Below are positions 33,541 through 41,847 of a stretch of DNA of 64,000 bases, one piece after another. A program made the translations under genes and the position numbers. The DNA is from Lentzea sp. NBRC 105346. Its GTDB lineage: Bacteria; Actinomycetota; Actinomycetes; Mycobacteriales; Pseudonocardiaceae. Numbering within the stretch: the stretch's first letter is position 1; each line of letters starts with the position of its first letter. The stretch lies in assembly GCF_030269605.1 (NCBI RefSeq), contig NZ_BSTQ01000024.1, positions 1 to 64,000 of the forward strand, given 5' to 3'. The notes under the pieces are model-generated. The model saw nothing but the letters and a program-made list of their open reading frames with translations. It ran no database searches and was not told where the DNA came from.

Positions 33541-34722
33541 TCAGAGGTTGCCCCGGCGTTCCTGCTCCCGCTCGATCGCCTCGAACAGGGCCTTGAAGTT
33601 GCCCTTGCCGAAGCCGAGCGAGCCGTGCCGTTCGATCAGCTCGTAGAACACCGTGGGCCGGTCGCCGATCGGCTTGGTGAAGATCTGCAGCAGGTAGCCG
33701 TCCTCGTCGCGGTCGACCAGGATGCGGTGCTGCTTGAGCACCTCGATCGGCACGCGGACCTCGCCGATGCGCGCCCGCAGCTCCGGGTCGTCGTAGTAGG
33801 AGTCCGGGGTGTCCAGGAACTCGACGCCCGACGCCCGCATGGACTCGACCGTGCGCACGATGTCGTTGGTGGCCAACGCGATGTGCTGCACGCCCGCGCC
33901 CTCGTAGAACTCGAGGTACTCGTCGATCTGCGACTTCTTCTTCGCGATCGCGGGCTCGTTGAGCGGGAACTTGACCCGGTGGTTGCCGTTGGAGACGACC
34001 TTGCTCATCAGCGCCGAGTAGTCGGTCGCGATGTCGTCGCCCACGAACTCCGCCATGTTCACGAAGCCCATGACGCGGTTGTACCACTCGACCCAGTAGT
34101 CCATCTTGCCGAGCTCGACGTTGCCGACGCAGTGGTCGATCGCCTGGAACAGGCGCTTCGGCGCACCGGCGGGACGCACGACGGTGGACGTCCGCGCGAC
34201 GTAGCCCGGCAGGTAGGGGCCGTCGTAGCGGGAGCGGTCGACGAGCGTGTGGCGGGTCTCGCCGTAGGTCGCGATCGCGGCCATCCGCACGGTGCCGAAC
34301 TCGTCGCTGACCTCGTACGGCTCGTCCAGCACGGTCGCACCCTGGGCGCGGGCGTGCTCGACGCAGCGGTCGACGTCCTCGACCTCCAGCGCCAGGTCCA
34401 CGACGCCGTCGCCGTGCTTGCGGTGGTGGTCGAGCAGTGGGCTGCCCGGCCGCACGCCGCCGTTGATCACGAAGCGGGCGGAGCCCGACTTCAGCACGAA
34501 GGACTTGTAGTCACGCTGCCCGGTCTCGGGACCGGCGTAGGCGACCAGTTCCATGCCGAACGCCACCTGGTACAGCCAGGCGGTCTGCGTGGCGTTGCCC
34601 GCGACGAACACCACGGCGTCCATGGCGCGCACGGGGAAGGGGTCCTTGGTCGCGTCGTAGTCGACCAGTCCCACGAGCTGCCGGAGCTGGTCGTAGCTCA
34701 CGTCGTCAAGCTGCTGAGTCAT
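33541..34722 (-). CDS. hpd: 4-hydroxyphenylpyruvate dioxygenase
   Basis: A 393-residue two-barrel VOC enzyme. Fe(II) ligands are His in AIDHCVGNVELG, His in GAGVQHIALATNDI and Glu in VFYELIERHGSLGFGKGNF. It converts 4-hydroxyphenylpyruvate to homogentisate in tyrosine breakdown. ATG 34722 is preferred; an upstream in-frame ATG (34734) exists and neither has a clear ribosome site. Divergent from an Lrp/AsnC regulator, the usual partner. No homogentisate dioxygenase lies in the window. Confidence 0.94.
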   Translation of the reverse strand: MTQQLDDVSYDQLRQLVGLVDYDATKDPFPVRAMDAVVFVAGNATQTAWLYQVAFGMELVAYAGPETGQRDYKSFVLKSGSARFVINGGVRPGSPLLDHHRKHGDGVVDLALEVEDVDRCVEHARAQGATVLDEPYEVSDEFGTVRMAAIATYGETRHTLVDRSRYDGPYLPGYVARTSTVVRPAGAPKRLFQAIDHCVGNVELGKMDYWVEWYNRVMGFVNMAEFVGDDIATDYSALMSKVVSNGNHRVKFPLNEPAIAKKKSQIDEYLEFYEGAGVQHIALATNDIVRTVESMRASGVEFLDTPDSYYDDPELRARIGEVRVPIEVLKQHRILVDRDEDGYLLQIFTKPIGDRPTVFYELIERHGSLGFGKGNFKALFEAIEREQERRGNL

Positions 34723-34776
34723 GTGGAAAAGCATGAATCGACCGGACAGGCTGAGCAACAGTCGCTCATTTTGCTA

Positions 34777-34787
34777 TACAAGTTGTA
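34777..34787. promoter_or_regulatory. Palindrome TACAAGTTGTA between hpd and the Lrp gene
   Basis: An 11-bp palindrome lies 10 bp before the regulator ATG and 55 bp before hpd. It overlaps a TACAGT -10-like hexamer (34786-34791) placed for a leaderless regulator transcript, so binding there would give autorepression and could govern hpd. Confidence 0.5.
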
Positions 34788-34796
34788 CAGTGATCT

Positions 34797-35291
34797 ATGC
34801 CTAGCGATCAGCAGAGTGAACACTCTGACCAGCCGTTGGACTCCCTCGACGCGAGGCTGCTCCTGCTGCTCACCGACGAACCCCGGCTCGGGGTGCTCGA
34901 ATGCTCCCGCCGGCTGGGCGTCGCCCGCGGAACGGTCCAGGCCCGGCTCGACCGTTTGGTGGCGAAAGGCGTGCTCACGGGGTTCCCGCCGGCGCTCGAC
35001 CTGGCCGCGATGGGCTACGGCCTGACGGCGTTCGCGGTCCTGGAGATCGCGCAGGGCCGGCGGCAGGAGGTGTCGGACGGGCTCGCCGCCATCAACGAGG
35101 TGTGCGAGGTCCACGCGACGACCGGGCAAGGCGACCTCTTCGTGCGCATGGTGGCGCGGTCCAACGCGGATCTGCAGCGGGTGATCGACGAGATGGTCGA
35201 CGTGCCCGGCGTGCAGCGCCTGTCGACGTCGATCGCGCTGTCGACTCCGGTGCCCCCACGGGTGCGGCCGCTGCTGGAACGCACCACCTGA
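34797..35291 (+). CDS. Lrp/AsnC family transcriptional regulator
   Basis: A 164-residue protein with an N-terminal HTH (LDARLLLLLTDEPRLGVLEC, LGVARGTVQARLDRLVAKGV) and a C-terminal AsnC/RAM ligand domain (VHATTGQGDLFVRMVARS). It most likely controls the divergent hpd gene in response to an aromatic amino acid or its keto acid; this follows from position and known pairings. No Shine-Dalgarno; probable leaderless mRNA. Confidence 0.9.
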   Translation: MPSDQQSEHSDQPLDSLDARLLLLLTDEPRLGVLECSRRLGVARGTVQARLDRLVAKGVLTGFPPALDLAAMGYGLTAFAVLEIAQGRRQEVSDGLAAINEVCEVHATTGQGDLFVRMVARSNADLQRVIDEMVDVPGVQRLSTSIALSTPVPPRVRPLLERTT

Positions 35292-35293
35292 AG

Positions 35294-35346
35294 GTCACGC
35301 GGGAGCCCCGCGATGCATGACATGCATCGCGGGGCTCCCGCGTGAC
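35294..35346. terminator. 53-bp near-perfect palindrome, bidirectional terminator
   Basis: Two 26-bp arms pair without mismatch around a single central base, 2 bp after the Lrp stop. It is longer than any usual terminator stem. A separate hairpin for greA follows. Confidence 0.75.
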
Positions 35347-35361
35347 AGTCAAACCATGACT

Positions 35362-35395
35362 AAGGGGCGGCCACCCGGTTCGGTGGCCGCCCCTT
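35362..35395 (-). terminator. greA terminator
   Basis: A perfect 14-bp stem AAGGGGCGGCCACC with a 6-nt loop, 13 bp past the greA stop on the minus strand. Confidence 0.8.
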
Positions 35396-35408
35396 GAAGT
35401 CGTGTGGG

Positions 35409-35897
35409 TCAGGCCGAGTACGGCACCGCCTTGATCAGTGTGACCTTCTGGACGCTGCCGTTCGGCAGCTCGTACTCGACGGTCTCGCCGTCCTTCGCGC
35501 CGAGCAGGGCCTTGCCGAGCGGCGACGCGGGGGAGTAGACCTCGATGCCGCCGTGCGCACCCTCCTCGCGGGTGGCCAGCAGGAACGTCTCGCTCTCGTC
35601 GTCACCCTCGTAGCGAACGGTGAGCACAGTCCCCGGTGCCGCGACGCCCTTGGTGGTCGGCGCCTCGCCGACCTTGGCGGACTGCAGGAGCTCGTGGAGC
35701 TGGCGAATGCGAGCTTCCTGCTTGCCCTGCTCCTCACGGGCGGCGTGGTAACCGCCGTTCTCGCGGAGGTCACCCTCCTCCCGGCGGGCGTTGATCTCGG
35801 CAGCCATGACCGGGCGATTCGCAATGAGCTCGTCCAGCTCGTGCTTGAGCCGGTCGTAGGCCTCCTGGGTCAGCCAGGTCACCTGGGTGTCGCTCAC
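35409..35897 (-). CDS. greA: Transcription elongation factor GreA
   Basis: A 162-residue protein with the N-terminal coiled coil (YDRLKHELDELIANRPVMAA, REEGDLRENGGYHAAREEQG with the acidic tip) and the C-terminal FKBP-like domain (SPLGKALLGAKDGETVEYEL). It stimulates RNA cleavage by backtracked RNA polymerase. GTG 35897 is chosen as it gives SDTQVTWLT, the usual actinobacterial start, and lies 9 bp after AGGAG. Confidence 0.95.
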   Translation of the reverse strand: MSDTQVTWLTQEAYDRLKHELDELIANRPVMAAEINARREEGDLRENGGYHAAREEQGKQEARIRQLHELLQSAKVGEAPTTKGVAAPGTVLTVRYEGDDESETFLLATREEGAHGGIEVYSPASPLGKALLGAKDGETVEYELPNGSVQKVTLIKAVPYSA

Positions 35898-35972
35898 GGT
35901 CACCAACTCCTCGTCTTGCTTCCAGGCCCACCTGTGCGGGCTGGCAGTTCCCGGACGCTCGGCCCGGAACGG

Positions 35973-35999
35973 AAAAACACGGCCCGCGCGGGGGCCGTG
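35973..35999 (-). terminator. Intrinsic terminator of the DUF4307 gene
   Basis: On the minus strand an 8-bp stem CACGGCCC/GGGCCGTG is followed directly by TTTTT, upstream of greA, so greA has its own promoter. Confidence 0.85.
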
Positions 36000-36090
36000 C
36001 TGAGCGTCAAGAGTAACACGTGGACAACGTTCAGCGACGGCGATTTGTTCCCGAGGCCGCCGCTAAACCCGCAGATCACCCGCTTGGCCG

Positions 36091-36513
36091 CTAGGGCGTG
36101 GACAAATATGCGGGAACCTGGTAGGAGCACCCGAACACCTCGCCGGTGACCGGGGGCTTGCTGCTGTGCAAAACAGTTGTCTCGCGGACGATCGAATTTC
36201 CGGGAGGAACCAGAACTTCTCGTCTTCCGGCTTCGTCGCCGTCCTTCGAACGCGCCCGGATGATGCAAACCGCGGGCCGTTCCGGGGTGTCCCGGGAAAC
36301 CTCGAATGTGACCTTCACCGAACCGTCGTCGATGATCTCGAACGACGTCTGTTTGGCCTCGATCGGTTTGGTGCCGAGATTCCGATACCCCACGAACGCG
36401 ACCACCAGGCCGACCAGCAGTGCTACGGAGAGTAATGTCCAGCGCTGCCAGCGTTTGATCGTCCGCCTGGCGCCGTACCGGCCCTCCGGAAGTGCGCGTT
36501 CTGCCACTTTCAC
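36091..36513 (-). CDS. DUF4307 family membrane protein
   Basis: A 140-residue protein with a basic N-terminus, one membrane segment (WTLLSVALLVGLVVAFVGY) and an exported domain (VKVTFEVSRDTPERPAVCII, EVFGCSYQVPAYL) with two Cys. GTG 36513 follows AGGAGG by 4 bp. It lies between greA and divergent mca, the same place as the mycobacterial Rv1081c. Function unknown. Confidence 0.88.
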   Translation of the reverse strand: MKVAERALPEGRYGARRTIKRWQRWTLLSVALLVGLVVAFVGYRNLGTKPIEAKQTSFEIIDDGSVKVTFEVSRDTPERPAVCIIRARSKDGDEAGRREVLVPPGNSIVRETTVLHSSKPPVTGEVFGCSYQVPAYLSTP

Positions 36514-36601
36514 GCGCCCTCCTGGTCGTGAGGAACAATGACGGTCGACGCTCGGTTGTGAGTGTCGCAGAGCCGGGTGTTCAAGGAGGACCGCGGGGGT
36601 C

Positions 36602-37483
36602 ATGGTCGAGAAGCTGCGCCTGATGGCAGTGCACGCGCACCCTGATGACGAGTCGAGCAAGGGTGCCGCCACCATGGCCCGCTACGTCGCCGAAGGTCAT
36701 GAGGTGATGGTCGTGACCTGTACGGGTGGGGAAGCGGGCAGCATCCTCAACCCGGCGATGGACCGGCCCGAGGTCCTGGAGAACATGACCGAGATCCGCC
36801 GTCAGGAGATGGCGGAGGCGGCCAAGATCCTCGGCATCCAGCACCGCTGGCTCGGCTTCGTGGACTCGGGCCTGCCGGAGGGCGACCCGAAGCCGCCGCT
36901 GCCCGAGGGCTGCTTCGCGCTGGTGCCGCTGGAGGAGTCCGTCCCGGCGCTGGTCCAGGTGATCCGCGAGTTCCGCCCGCACGTGATCGTCACCTACGAC
37001 GAGAACGGCGGCTACCCGCACCCGGACCACATCCGCACGCACGAGATCTCGATCCCGGCGTTCGACGACGCCGGCGACCCGGAGAAGTACCCGGAGCTCG
37101 GCGAACCGTGGCAGCCGCTGAAGCTGTACTACTCGCACGGTTTCTCGCGCGCGAAGCTGACGGCGTTCCACGAGGCCCTGGAGGCCCGCGGCATCGAGTC
37201 GCCGTACGCCGAGTGGCTCGCGAACTGGGATCCGTCCCGCCCCGACGTGATCGACCGCGTCACCACGCGCGTCGAGTGCGCCGACTACTTCCACCTGCGT
37301 GACGAGGCGCTGAAGGCGCACGCCACGCAGATCGACCCGGACAGCCGCTGGTTCATCGTGCCGCTCGACGTGCAACGCGAGGTGTGGCCGACCGAGGAGT
37401 ACGAGCTCGCGCGTTCGCTGGTCGACAGCACGCTGCCCGAGGACGACCTGTTCGCGGGCGTTCGGGAGAAGGTGAACGCGTGA
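36602..37483 (+). CDS. mca: Mycothiol S-conjugate amidase
   Basis: A 293-residue LmbE-fold zinc amidase. Zinc-binding AVHAHPDDESSKGAATMARY and YPHPDHIRTHE (His) and the TCTGGEAGSILNPAMD block are diagnostic for Mca rather than MshB. It cleaves mycothiol conjugates of electrophiles to mercapturic acids for export. This shows that the host makes mycothiol. The stop overlaps the next gene's GTG. Confidence 0.94.
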   Translation: MVEKLRLMAVHAHPDDESSKGAATMARYVAEGHEVMVVTCTGGEAGSILNPAMDRPEVLENMTEIRRQEMAEAAKILGIQHRWLGFVDSGLPEGDPKPPLPEGCFALVPLEESVPALVQVIREFRPHVIVTYDENGGYPHPDHIRTHEISIPAFDDAGDPEKYPELGEPWQPLKLYYSHGFSRAKLTAFHEALEARGIESPYAEWLANWDPSRPDVIDRVTTRVECADYFHLRDEALKAHATQIDPDSRWFIVPLDVQREVWPTEEYELARSLVDSTLPEDDLFAGVREKVNA

Positions 37484-37707
37484 ACGCGTGGACCGACACG
37501 GTGGCCATGGTGGTGCAGCCGTCCACCCCGCCGTCGGAGAAGGACAAGGGCGGTCAGGGGGAGGACTTCGGCAAGTCCTCGCCGCTGGGCCTGCTCGTGC
37601 TGGTGTTGTTCTTCATCGCGGTGTTCTTCCTGGTCCGCTCGATGACTAAGCACCTCAAGCGGGTGCCGGAGTCGTTCGACGAGCAGCCCGATACCAAGTC
37701 CGACTAG
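37480..37707 (+). CDS. Small single-pass membrane protein (Rv1083-like position)
   Basis: A 75-residue protein with one membrane segment (PLGLLVLVLFFIAVFFLVR) and a basic then acidic C-terminus. GTG 37480 overlaps the mca TGA as GTGA, so translation is coupled. It is the counterpart of the small gene after mca in mycobacteria. Function unknown. Confidence 0.85.
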   Translation: MNAWTDTVAMVVQPSTPPSEKDKGGQGEDFGKSSPLGLLVLVLFFIAVFFLVRSMTKHLKRVPESFDEQPDTKSD

Positions 37708-37718
37708 CCTTTCTCGCC

Positions 37719-38165
37719 GTGGACGAACTGCGCTCGCTGGACATTCCCTGGTGGATCGGGGGCAGTCGCGCGTTGGAGCGGTTCACCGCGGTTCGCCGGC
37801 CGCACCCGGACACCGACGTCGGCATCTTCCGCGACGACCTGCCGGTCTTCGTGGCGACGTTCCCCGCTGTGGAACGGGTGTCGCACGACCGGCTGAAGTT
37901 CGGCTCGTTCGACATCTGGCTGCACGACACGGTGTTCCCGCCGGACCCGTCGGTGGTGCTGCCGCTGGACGACGTGACGTTCACCAGCGACGGCGTGCGC
38001 TACCTGCGGCCCGAGTACGTCCTGGTGTACAAGGCGGCGCAGAAGACGACGACCGACCTGGAGTCCACGCTGCCGTGGCTGCACGCGGACGCCCGCGCGC
38101 GGCTGGTCACGCTGCTGGACCGGGTGCATCCCGGTCATCCGTGGCTCGACCTGATCTCGTCCTGA
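37719..38165 (+). CDS. Nucleotidyltransferase-fold protein (aminoglycoside adenylyltransferase-like)
   Basis: A 148-residue protein of the AadB/LinB-like fold: WWIGGSRALERF corresponds to the GG-x-A-L loop and RRPHPDTDVGIFRDD carries the acidic D-x-D metal pair. Many chromosomal members have no known resistance role. GTG start 11 bp after the small membrane gene. Its 3' end overlaps the convergent RlaP-like gene by 59 bp. Confidence 0.72.
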   Translation: MDELRSLDIPWWIGGSRALERFTAVRRPHPDTDVGIFRDDLPVFVATFPAVERVSHDRLKFGSFDIWLHDTVFPPDPSVVLPLDDVTFTSDGVRYLRPEYVLVYKAAQKTTTDLESTLPWLHADARARLVTLLDRVHPGHPWLDLISS

Positions 38166-38934
38166 CCCGCAGGTCCACGACCAGGTCGTTGATCTGTTCG
38201 TCCGCGCTGGGGCGTTCGGGCAGCTCGCTGTGCTCCTGCGCGTGCCGCAGTTCGTCGTGCCACAGCTTCACGTCCTGCTCCAGCCGCGACTTCGTCGGCC
38301 GGTAGGGCACCCCGGCCAGCGCGCGGTGCTCGCCGAGCGCCTTCGCGTCGATCAACGGCCTGAGGTACTCCGGGCCGTCCAGCTTCGTGAGCAACGTCGG
38401 CAGGTGCGCCACGACCTCGCCCGTGCGCATCAGGTGCACGCCGGTGAACAGCGCGCGGAACGTGTACAGCAGCGGCTTGAGCTCACCGGTCTTCTCGAAC
38501 AGCCGCCACTGCGTGTGCGCGAACCCGCGGTAGTGGTGTGCGTGCCGGCTCGTGACGAGCTCCGGGGTCAGGTTCCTGAGGTCCTGGTGGCCCCTCGTCG
38601 TCAGTGCGACGATCGGCGAGAGCAGCTGCTCGAGCACGTACCCGTTGGGCCGCAACAGGAGGCGGCAGAACTTCAGCAGGTCGTGCGTCACCAGATCGAG
38701 CTCGACGCCGTCGCGCACCCAGATCCGCTGCAGCGTCTCCGGGCCGGGGCGCAGCCCGACGACCTCCTCCACGGGCAGGATGTGCACGCCGCGCAGGTCC
38801 ACATCGGAGTCGCGCGACGGGAACCCGTAGAGGTGCGCCCCGGACACGGTCGCGAAGAGCAGCGGCATCGGCTGCTCGCGCACGACCTCGCTCAGGTCCG
38901 GGACCTCGTACCCCACCCCACCATCCTGCACCAC
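38107..38934 (-). CDS. RlaP-like DNA polymerase beta superfamily nucleotidyltransferase
   Basis: A 275-residue protein matching the RlaP (PF10127) pattern: LFATVSGAHLYGFPSRDSDV with GS-x10-D-x-D as the nucleotidyltransferase active site, VELDLVTHDLLKFCRLLL as the third acidic element, LLSPIVAL and a helical C-terminal half. RlaP proteins are predicted RNA-repair nucleotidyltransferases. GTG 38934 is chosen for GAGGGGGA 9 bp upstream; GTG 38931 and 38916 are alternatives. It lies 43 bp downstream of a phosphatase gene on the same strand, a plausible two-gene operon. Confidence 0.75.
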   Translation of the reverse strand: MVQDGGVGYEVPDLSEVVREQPMPLLFATVSGAHLYGFPSRDSDVDLRGVHILPVEEVVGLRPGPETLQRIWVRDGVELDLVTHDLLKFCRLLLRPNGYVLEQLLSPIVALTTRGHQDLRNLTPELVTSRHAHHYRGFAHTQWRLFEKTGELKPLLYTFRALFTGVHLMRTGEVVAHLPTLLTKLDGPEYLRPLIDAKALGEHRALAGVPYRPTKSRLEQDVKLWHDELRHAQEHSELPERPSADEQINDLVVDLRVRTRSGRATDDRDAPGPAA

Positions 38935-38977
38935 GGACTGGATTCCCCCTCGTGTGGAACTGGAGTCCACAACGGAG

Positions 38978-39763
38978 TCACCGTTGCCGATACCAGATCC
39001 GGCGGGCCCGAACGGACACGATTTCCCGTTCGGGGTAGCGCAAAGCGGTGAGCTTGCCGCCGAACACGACGCCGGTGTCGAGACACAGCGTGTTGTTGAC
39101 CCACTCCGCGTCGGGCATCGGGGTGTGCCCGTACAGCACCGTGGCCGCGCCGCCGTAGTCGTTCGCCCACGGGTAGCGCACCGGCCGGCCGTGCTCGTCG
39201 ATCTCCCCGGTCGGCTCGCCGTACAACGCGAAGGCGCGTGCCCGCGAACTCTCCCGGCCGTGCAGGTGCTCGGGCAGTCCGGCGTGCGCGAGGACGAGGT
39301 CGCCGCCGTCCAGGACGTAGTGCGTGACCAGGCCGTCGCAGAACCGCGCGACCTCGTCGCGGAAGTCCTCCGGCTCTTTGGCGAGTTGTTTCAGTGACTC
39401 CGCGAGGCCGTGCCTGATCTGCACCTTGCGGCCGCGCAGTGCGTTGACGAGCTTCACCTCGTGGTTGCCCTTGACGCAGAGCGCGTGCCCGGCCTCGACC
39501 ATGCCCATGACGAGCCGCAGCACGCCCGGCGTGTCCGGCCCGCGGTCGACCAGGTCGCCGACGAACGCCGCTCGCCTTCCGGCCGGTGGGATGGCGTCGA
39601 TCGATCGGCCCTCGTCGTCCTCGACGAGCTCGTAGCCGAGGGTGCCGAGCAGGTCCTCCAGTTCCTCCCGGCAACCGTGCACGTCGCCGATCACGTCGAA
39701 CGGGCCGGTCTCGTGGCGCAGGTCATGTGATTCTCTGTCCACTTCGGACTGACTCGTCGACAT
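38978..39763 (-). CDS. Metallophosphoesterase, PrpE/Pnkp-phosphatase type
   Basis: A 261-residue calcineurin-type phosphatase with all motifs: DVIGDVHGCREELEDLL, FVGDLVDRGPDTPG, VKGNHEVKL, LVLAHAGLPE and TVLYGHTPMPD. It resembles bacterial PrpE/Ap4A hydrolases and the phosphatase domain of polynucleotide kinase-phosphatase, without the kinase or ligase domains. Together with the RlaP-like gene it suggests RNA-end or dinucleotide processing; this is inference. ATG 39763; divergent from the thioredoxin-domain gene. Confidence 0.85.
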   Translation of the reverse strand: MSTSQSEVDRESHDLRHETGPFDVIGDVHGCREELEDLLGTLGYELVEDDEGRSIDAIPPAGRRAAFVGDLVDRGPDTPGVLRLVMGMVEAGHALCVKGNHEVKLVNALRGRKVQIRHGLAESLKQLAKEPEDFRDEVARFCDGLVTHYVLDGGDLVLAHAGLPEHLHGRESSRARAFALYGEPTGEIDEHGRPVRYPWANDYGGAATVLYGHTPMPDAEWVNNTLCLDTGVVFGGKLTALRYPEREIVSVRARRIWYRQR

Positions 39764-39812
39764 ATACGGAGTCTGACTGAACAGCCTGTCTCGCGCGGCC
39801 TATTTTGGAGGT

Positions 39813-41768
39813 ATGACGAACCGGCTCGCGTCCGCGACCAGCCCGTACCTGCTGCAGCACGCCGACAACCCGGTCCACTGGTGGGAGTGGTCGCCCGCGG
39901 CGTTCGAGGAGGCACGGGCCCGGAATGTTCCGGTGCTGCTGTCGATCGGCTACGCCGCGTGCCACTGGTGTCACGTGATGGCGCACGAGTCGTTCGAGGA
40001 TGCCTCGGTCGCCTCGTACCTGAACGAGCATTTCGTGCCGGTGAAGGTGGACCGCGAGGAACGGCCGGACATCGACGCGGTGTACATGGAGGTCACGCAG
40101 GCCATGACCGGCCACGGTGGGTGGCCGATGACCGTCTTCCTGACGCCCGCGGCCGAACCGTTCCACGCGGGCACCTACTACCCGCCGTCGCCGCAGCCCG
40201 GCATGCCGTCGTTCCGTCAGGTGCTGGAGGCCGTGACGGCGGCGTGGACCCAGCAGCACTCCGAGATCCTGGAGTCGGCCGCGGCCGTGGTTTCGGAGAT
40301 CTCGCGTCGCTCGCTGCCGCTGCCTCCGTCCGCCGTGGATGGTGCCGCGCTCGACGGCGCGGTCGTGTCGCTGCTCGGCGAGTTCGACCGCCGCAACGGC
40401 GGTTTCGGCGGCGCCCCGAAGTTCCCGCCGTCGATGGTGCTCGAGTTCCTGCTGCGCAACCACGAGCGCACCGGTTCCGTCGAGGCGCTGTCGATGGCCA
40501 CGGTCACCGCGGACGCCATGGCGAACGGCGGCATGTACGACCAGCTCGGCGGCGGCTTCGCGCGATACAGCGTCGACGCGTCGTGGACCGTGCCGCACTT
40601 CGAGAAGATGTTGTACGACAACGCTTTGCTGCTGCGCTTCTACACGCACCTGTGCCGGTTGTCGGACAATCCCCGCTATCGCCAGGTGGTCTCGCAGACC
40701 GCTTCGTTCCTGTTGCGGGACATGCTTTGTTCCTCGGGCGGCTTCGCTTCTTCTCTGGATGCCGACACCGACGGCGTCGAGGGCCTTACGTATGTATGGA
40801 CTTTCGATGAGCTCGGTGACGCCGCGCCTTTCTTCGGTGTGACCGCCACGCCGAACTTCGAGCACGGAACGTCGACCCTGCGCTTTGTTTCGGAGCCCGG
40901 TGACTCGGTTCGTTCGCGGCTGTGGGAGTTGCGTTCCGCGCGGCCCCAGCCCGGCCGTGACGACAAGGTCGTGACGGCGTGGAACGGTATGGCCATCGCG
41001 GCCCTGGCCGAGGCCGGCGCGTTGTTCGCCGAGCCGGCCTGGATCAAGGCGGCCTCCGACGCGGCGTCCCTGCTGCTGGATGTGCACCTGGTCGAGGGCC
41101 GCCTGCGCCGCACCTCGCGTGACGGCTCCGTGGGCGCGGCGTCCGGCGTGTTGGAGGACTATGCGTGCCTGGCGGACGGCCTGCTGGCGTTGCACCAGGT
41201 CACCGGCTCGATCCGCTGGCTGGACGCCGCGTGCGGCCTGCTCGACACCGCCCTGGCCCGGTTCGCCGTGCCCGACGCGCCGGGTGCGTACTACGACACC
41301 GCCGACGACGCCGAGACGCTGGTCCGCCGCCCGGCCGACTCGACGGACAACGCGTCCCCTTCGGGCGCTGCTGCTCTCGCAGGCGCCCTGCTGACCGCTT
41401 CCTTGCTGGCCGGTCAGTCTTCCGTGTATCGGACGGCCGCTTCGGATGCCGTCACGCGAGCCGGCCTGCTGGCGGCCCGCGCTCCGCGGTTCGCCGGTCA
41501 CTGGCTTTCGGTCGCCGAGGCTGCGCTGGCGGGTCCGTTGCAGGTGGCCATCGTGGGTCCTGACTCGGAACAGCGGTCAGCTCTTTGGACGGCGGCCCTC
41601 TCCGTGTTGCCGGGCGGTGCCGTCGTGCTCGCCGGTGAGCCCGACTCGGCGCCGCTGCTGGAGCAGCGTCCTCTGGTCGACGAGGCGCCGGCCGCCTACG
41701 TGTGCCGCGGTTACGTGTGCGACCGCCCGGTGACCAGCCCTTCTGCGCTGTTGGAGGCCCTCCGCTGA
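39813..41768 (+). CDS. Thioredoxin-domain / glycosidase-like protein YyaL (spermatogenesis-associated 20 type)
   Basis: A 651-residue protein of usual family length. The N-terminus is a DUF255 thioredoxin-like domain (LLQHADNPVHWWEW, YAACHWCHVMAHESFED with CxxC, HGGWPMTVFLTPAAEPF) and the rest an alpha/alpha-barrel resembling six-hairpin glycosidases (GGMYDQLGGGFARYSVD, VPHFEKMLYDNALLLR). Role unknown. The position matches mycobacterial Rv1084. Confidence 0.92.
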   Translation: MTNRLASATSPYLLQHADNPVHWWEWSPAAFEEARARNVPVLLSIGYAACHWCHVMAHESFEDASVASYLNEHFVPVKVDREERPDIDAVYMEVTQAMTGHGGWPMTVFLTPAAEPFHAGTYYPPSPQPGMPSFRQVLEAVTAAWTQQHSEILESAAAVVSEISRRSLPLPPSAVDGAALDGAVVSLLGEFDRRNGGFGGAPKFPPSMVLEFLLRNHERTGSVEALSMATVTADAMANGGMYDQLGGGFARYSVDASWTVPHFEKMLYDNALLLRFYTHLCRLSDNPRYRQVVSQTASFLLRDMLCSSGGFASSLDADTDGVEGLTYVWTFDELGDAAPFFGVTATPNFEHGTSTLRFVSEPGDSVRSRLWELRSARPQPGRDDKVVTAWNGMAIAALAEAGALFAEPAWIKAASDAASLLLDVHLVEGRLRRTSRDGSVGAASGVLEDYACLADGLLALHQVTGSIRWLDAACGLLDTALARFAVPDAPGAYYDTADDAETLVRRPADSTDNASPSGAAALAGALLTASLLAGQSSVYRTAASDAVTRAGLLAARAPRFAGHWLSVAEAALAGPLQVAIVGPDSEQRSALWTAALSVLPGGAVVLAGEPDSAPLLEQRPLVDEAPAAYVCRGYVCDRPVTSPSALLEALR

Positions 41769-41800
41769 GAGCGAACACCTCTGCGTTGTGTATCGGCGTA

Positions 41801-41816
41801 ACGTCGGTAACGACGT
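41801..41816. promoter_or_regulatory. Inverted repeat ACGTCG-GTAA-CGACGT upstream of an unknown gene
   Basis: A perfect 6+6 inverted repeat with a 4-bp spacer, extended by TAA on both sides, lies 31 bp before the ATG at 41848. A candidate operator. Confidence 0.4.
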
Positions 41817-41847
41817 AATCATGTAATTGTTTGGTCGGAGGTGGGCC

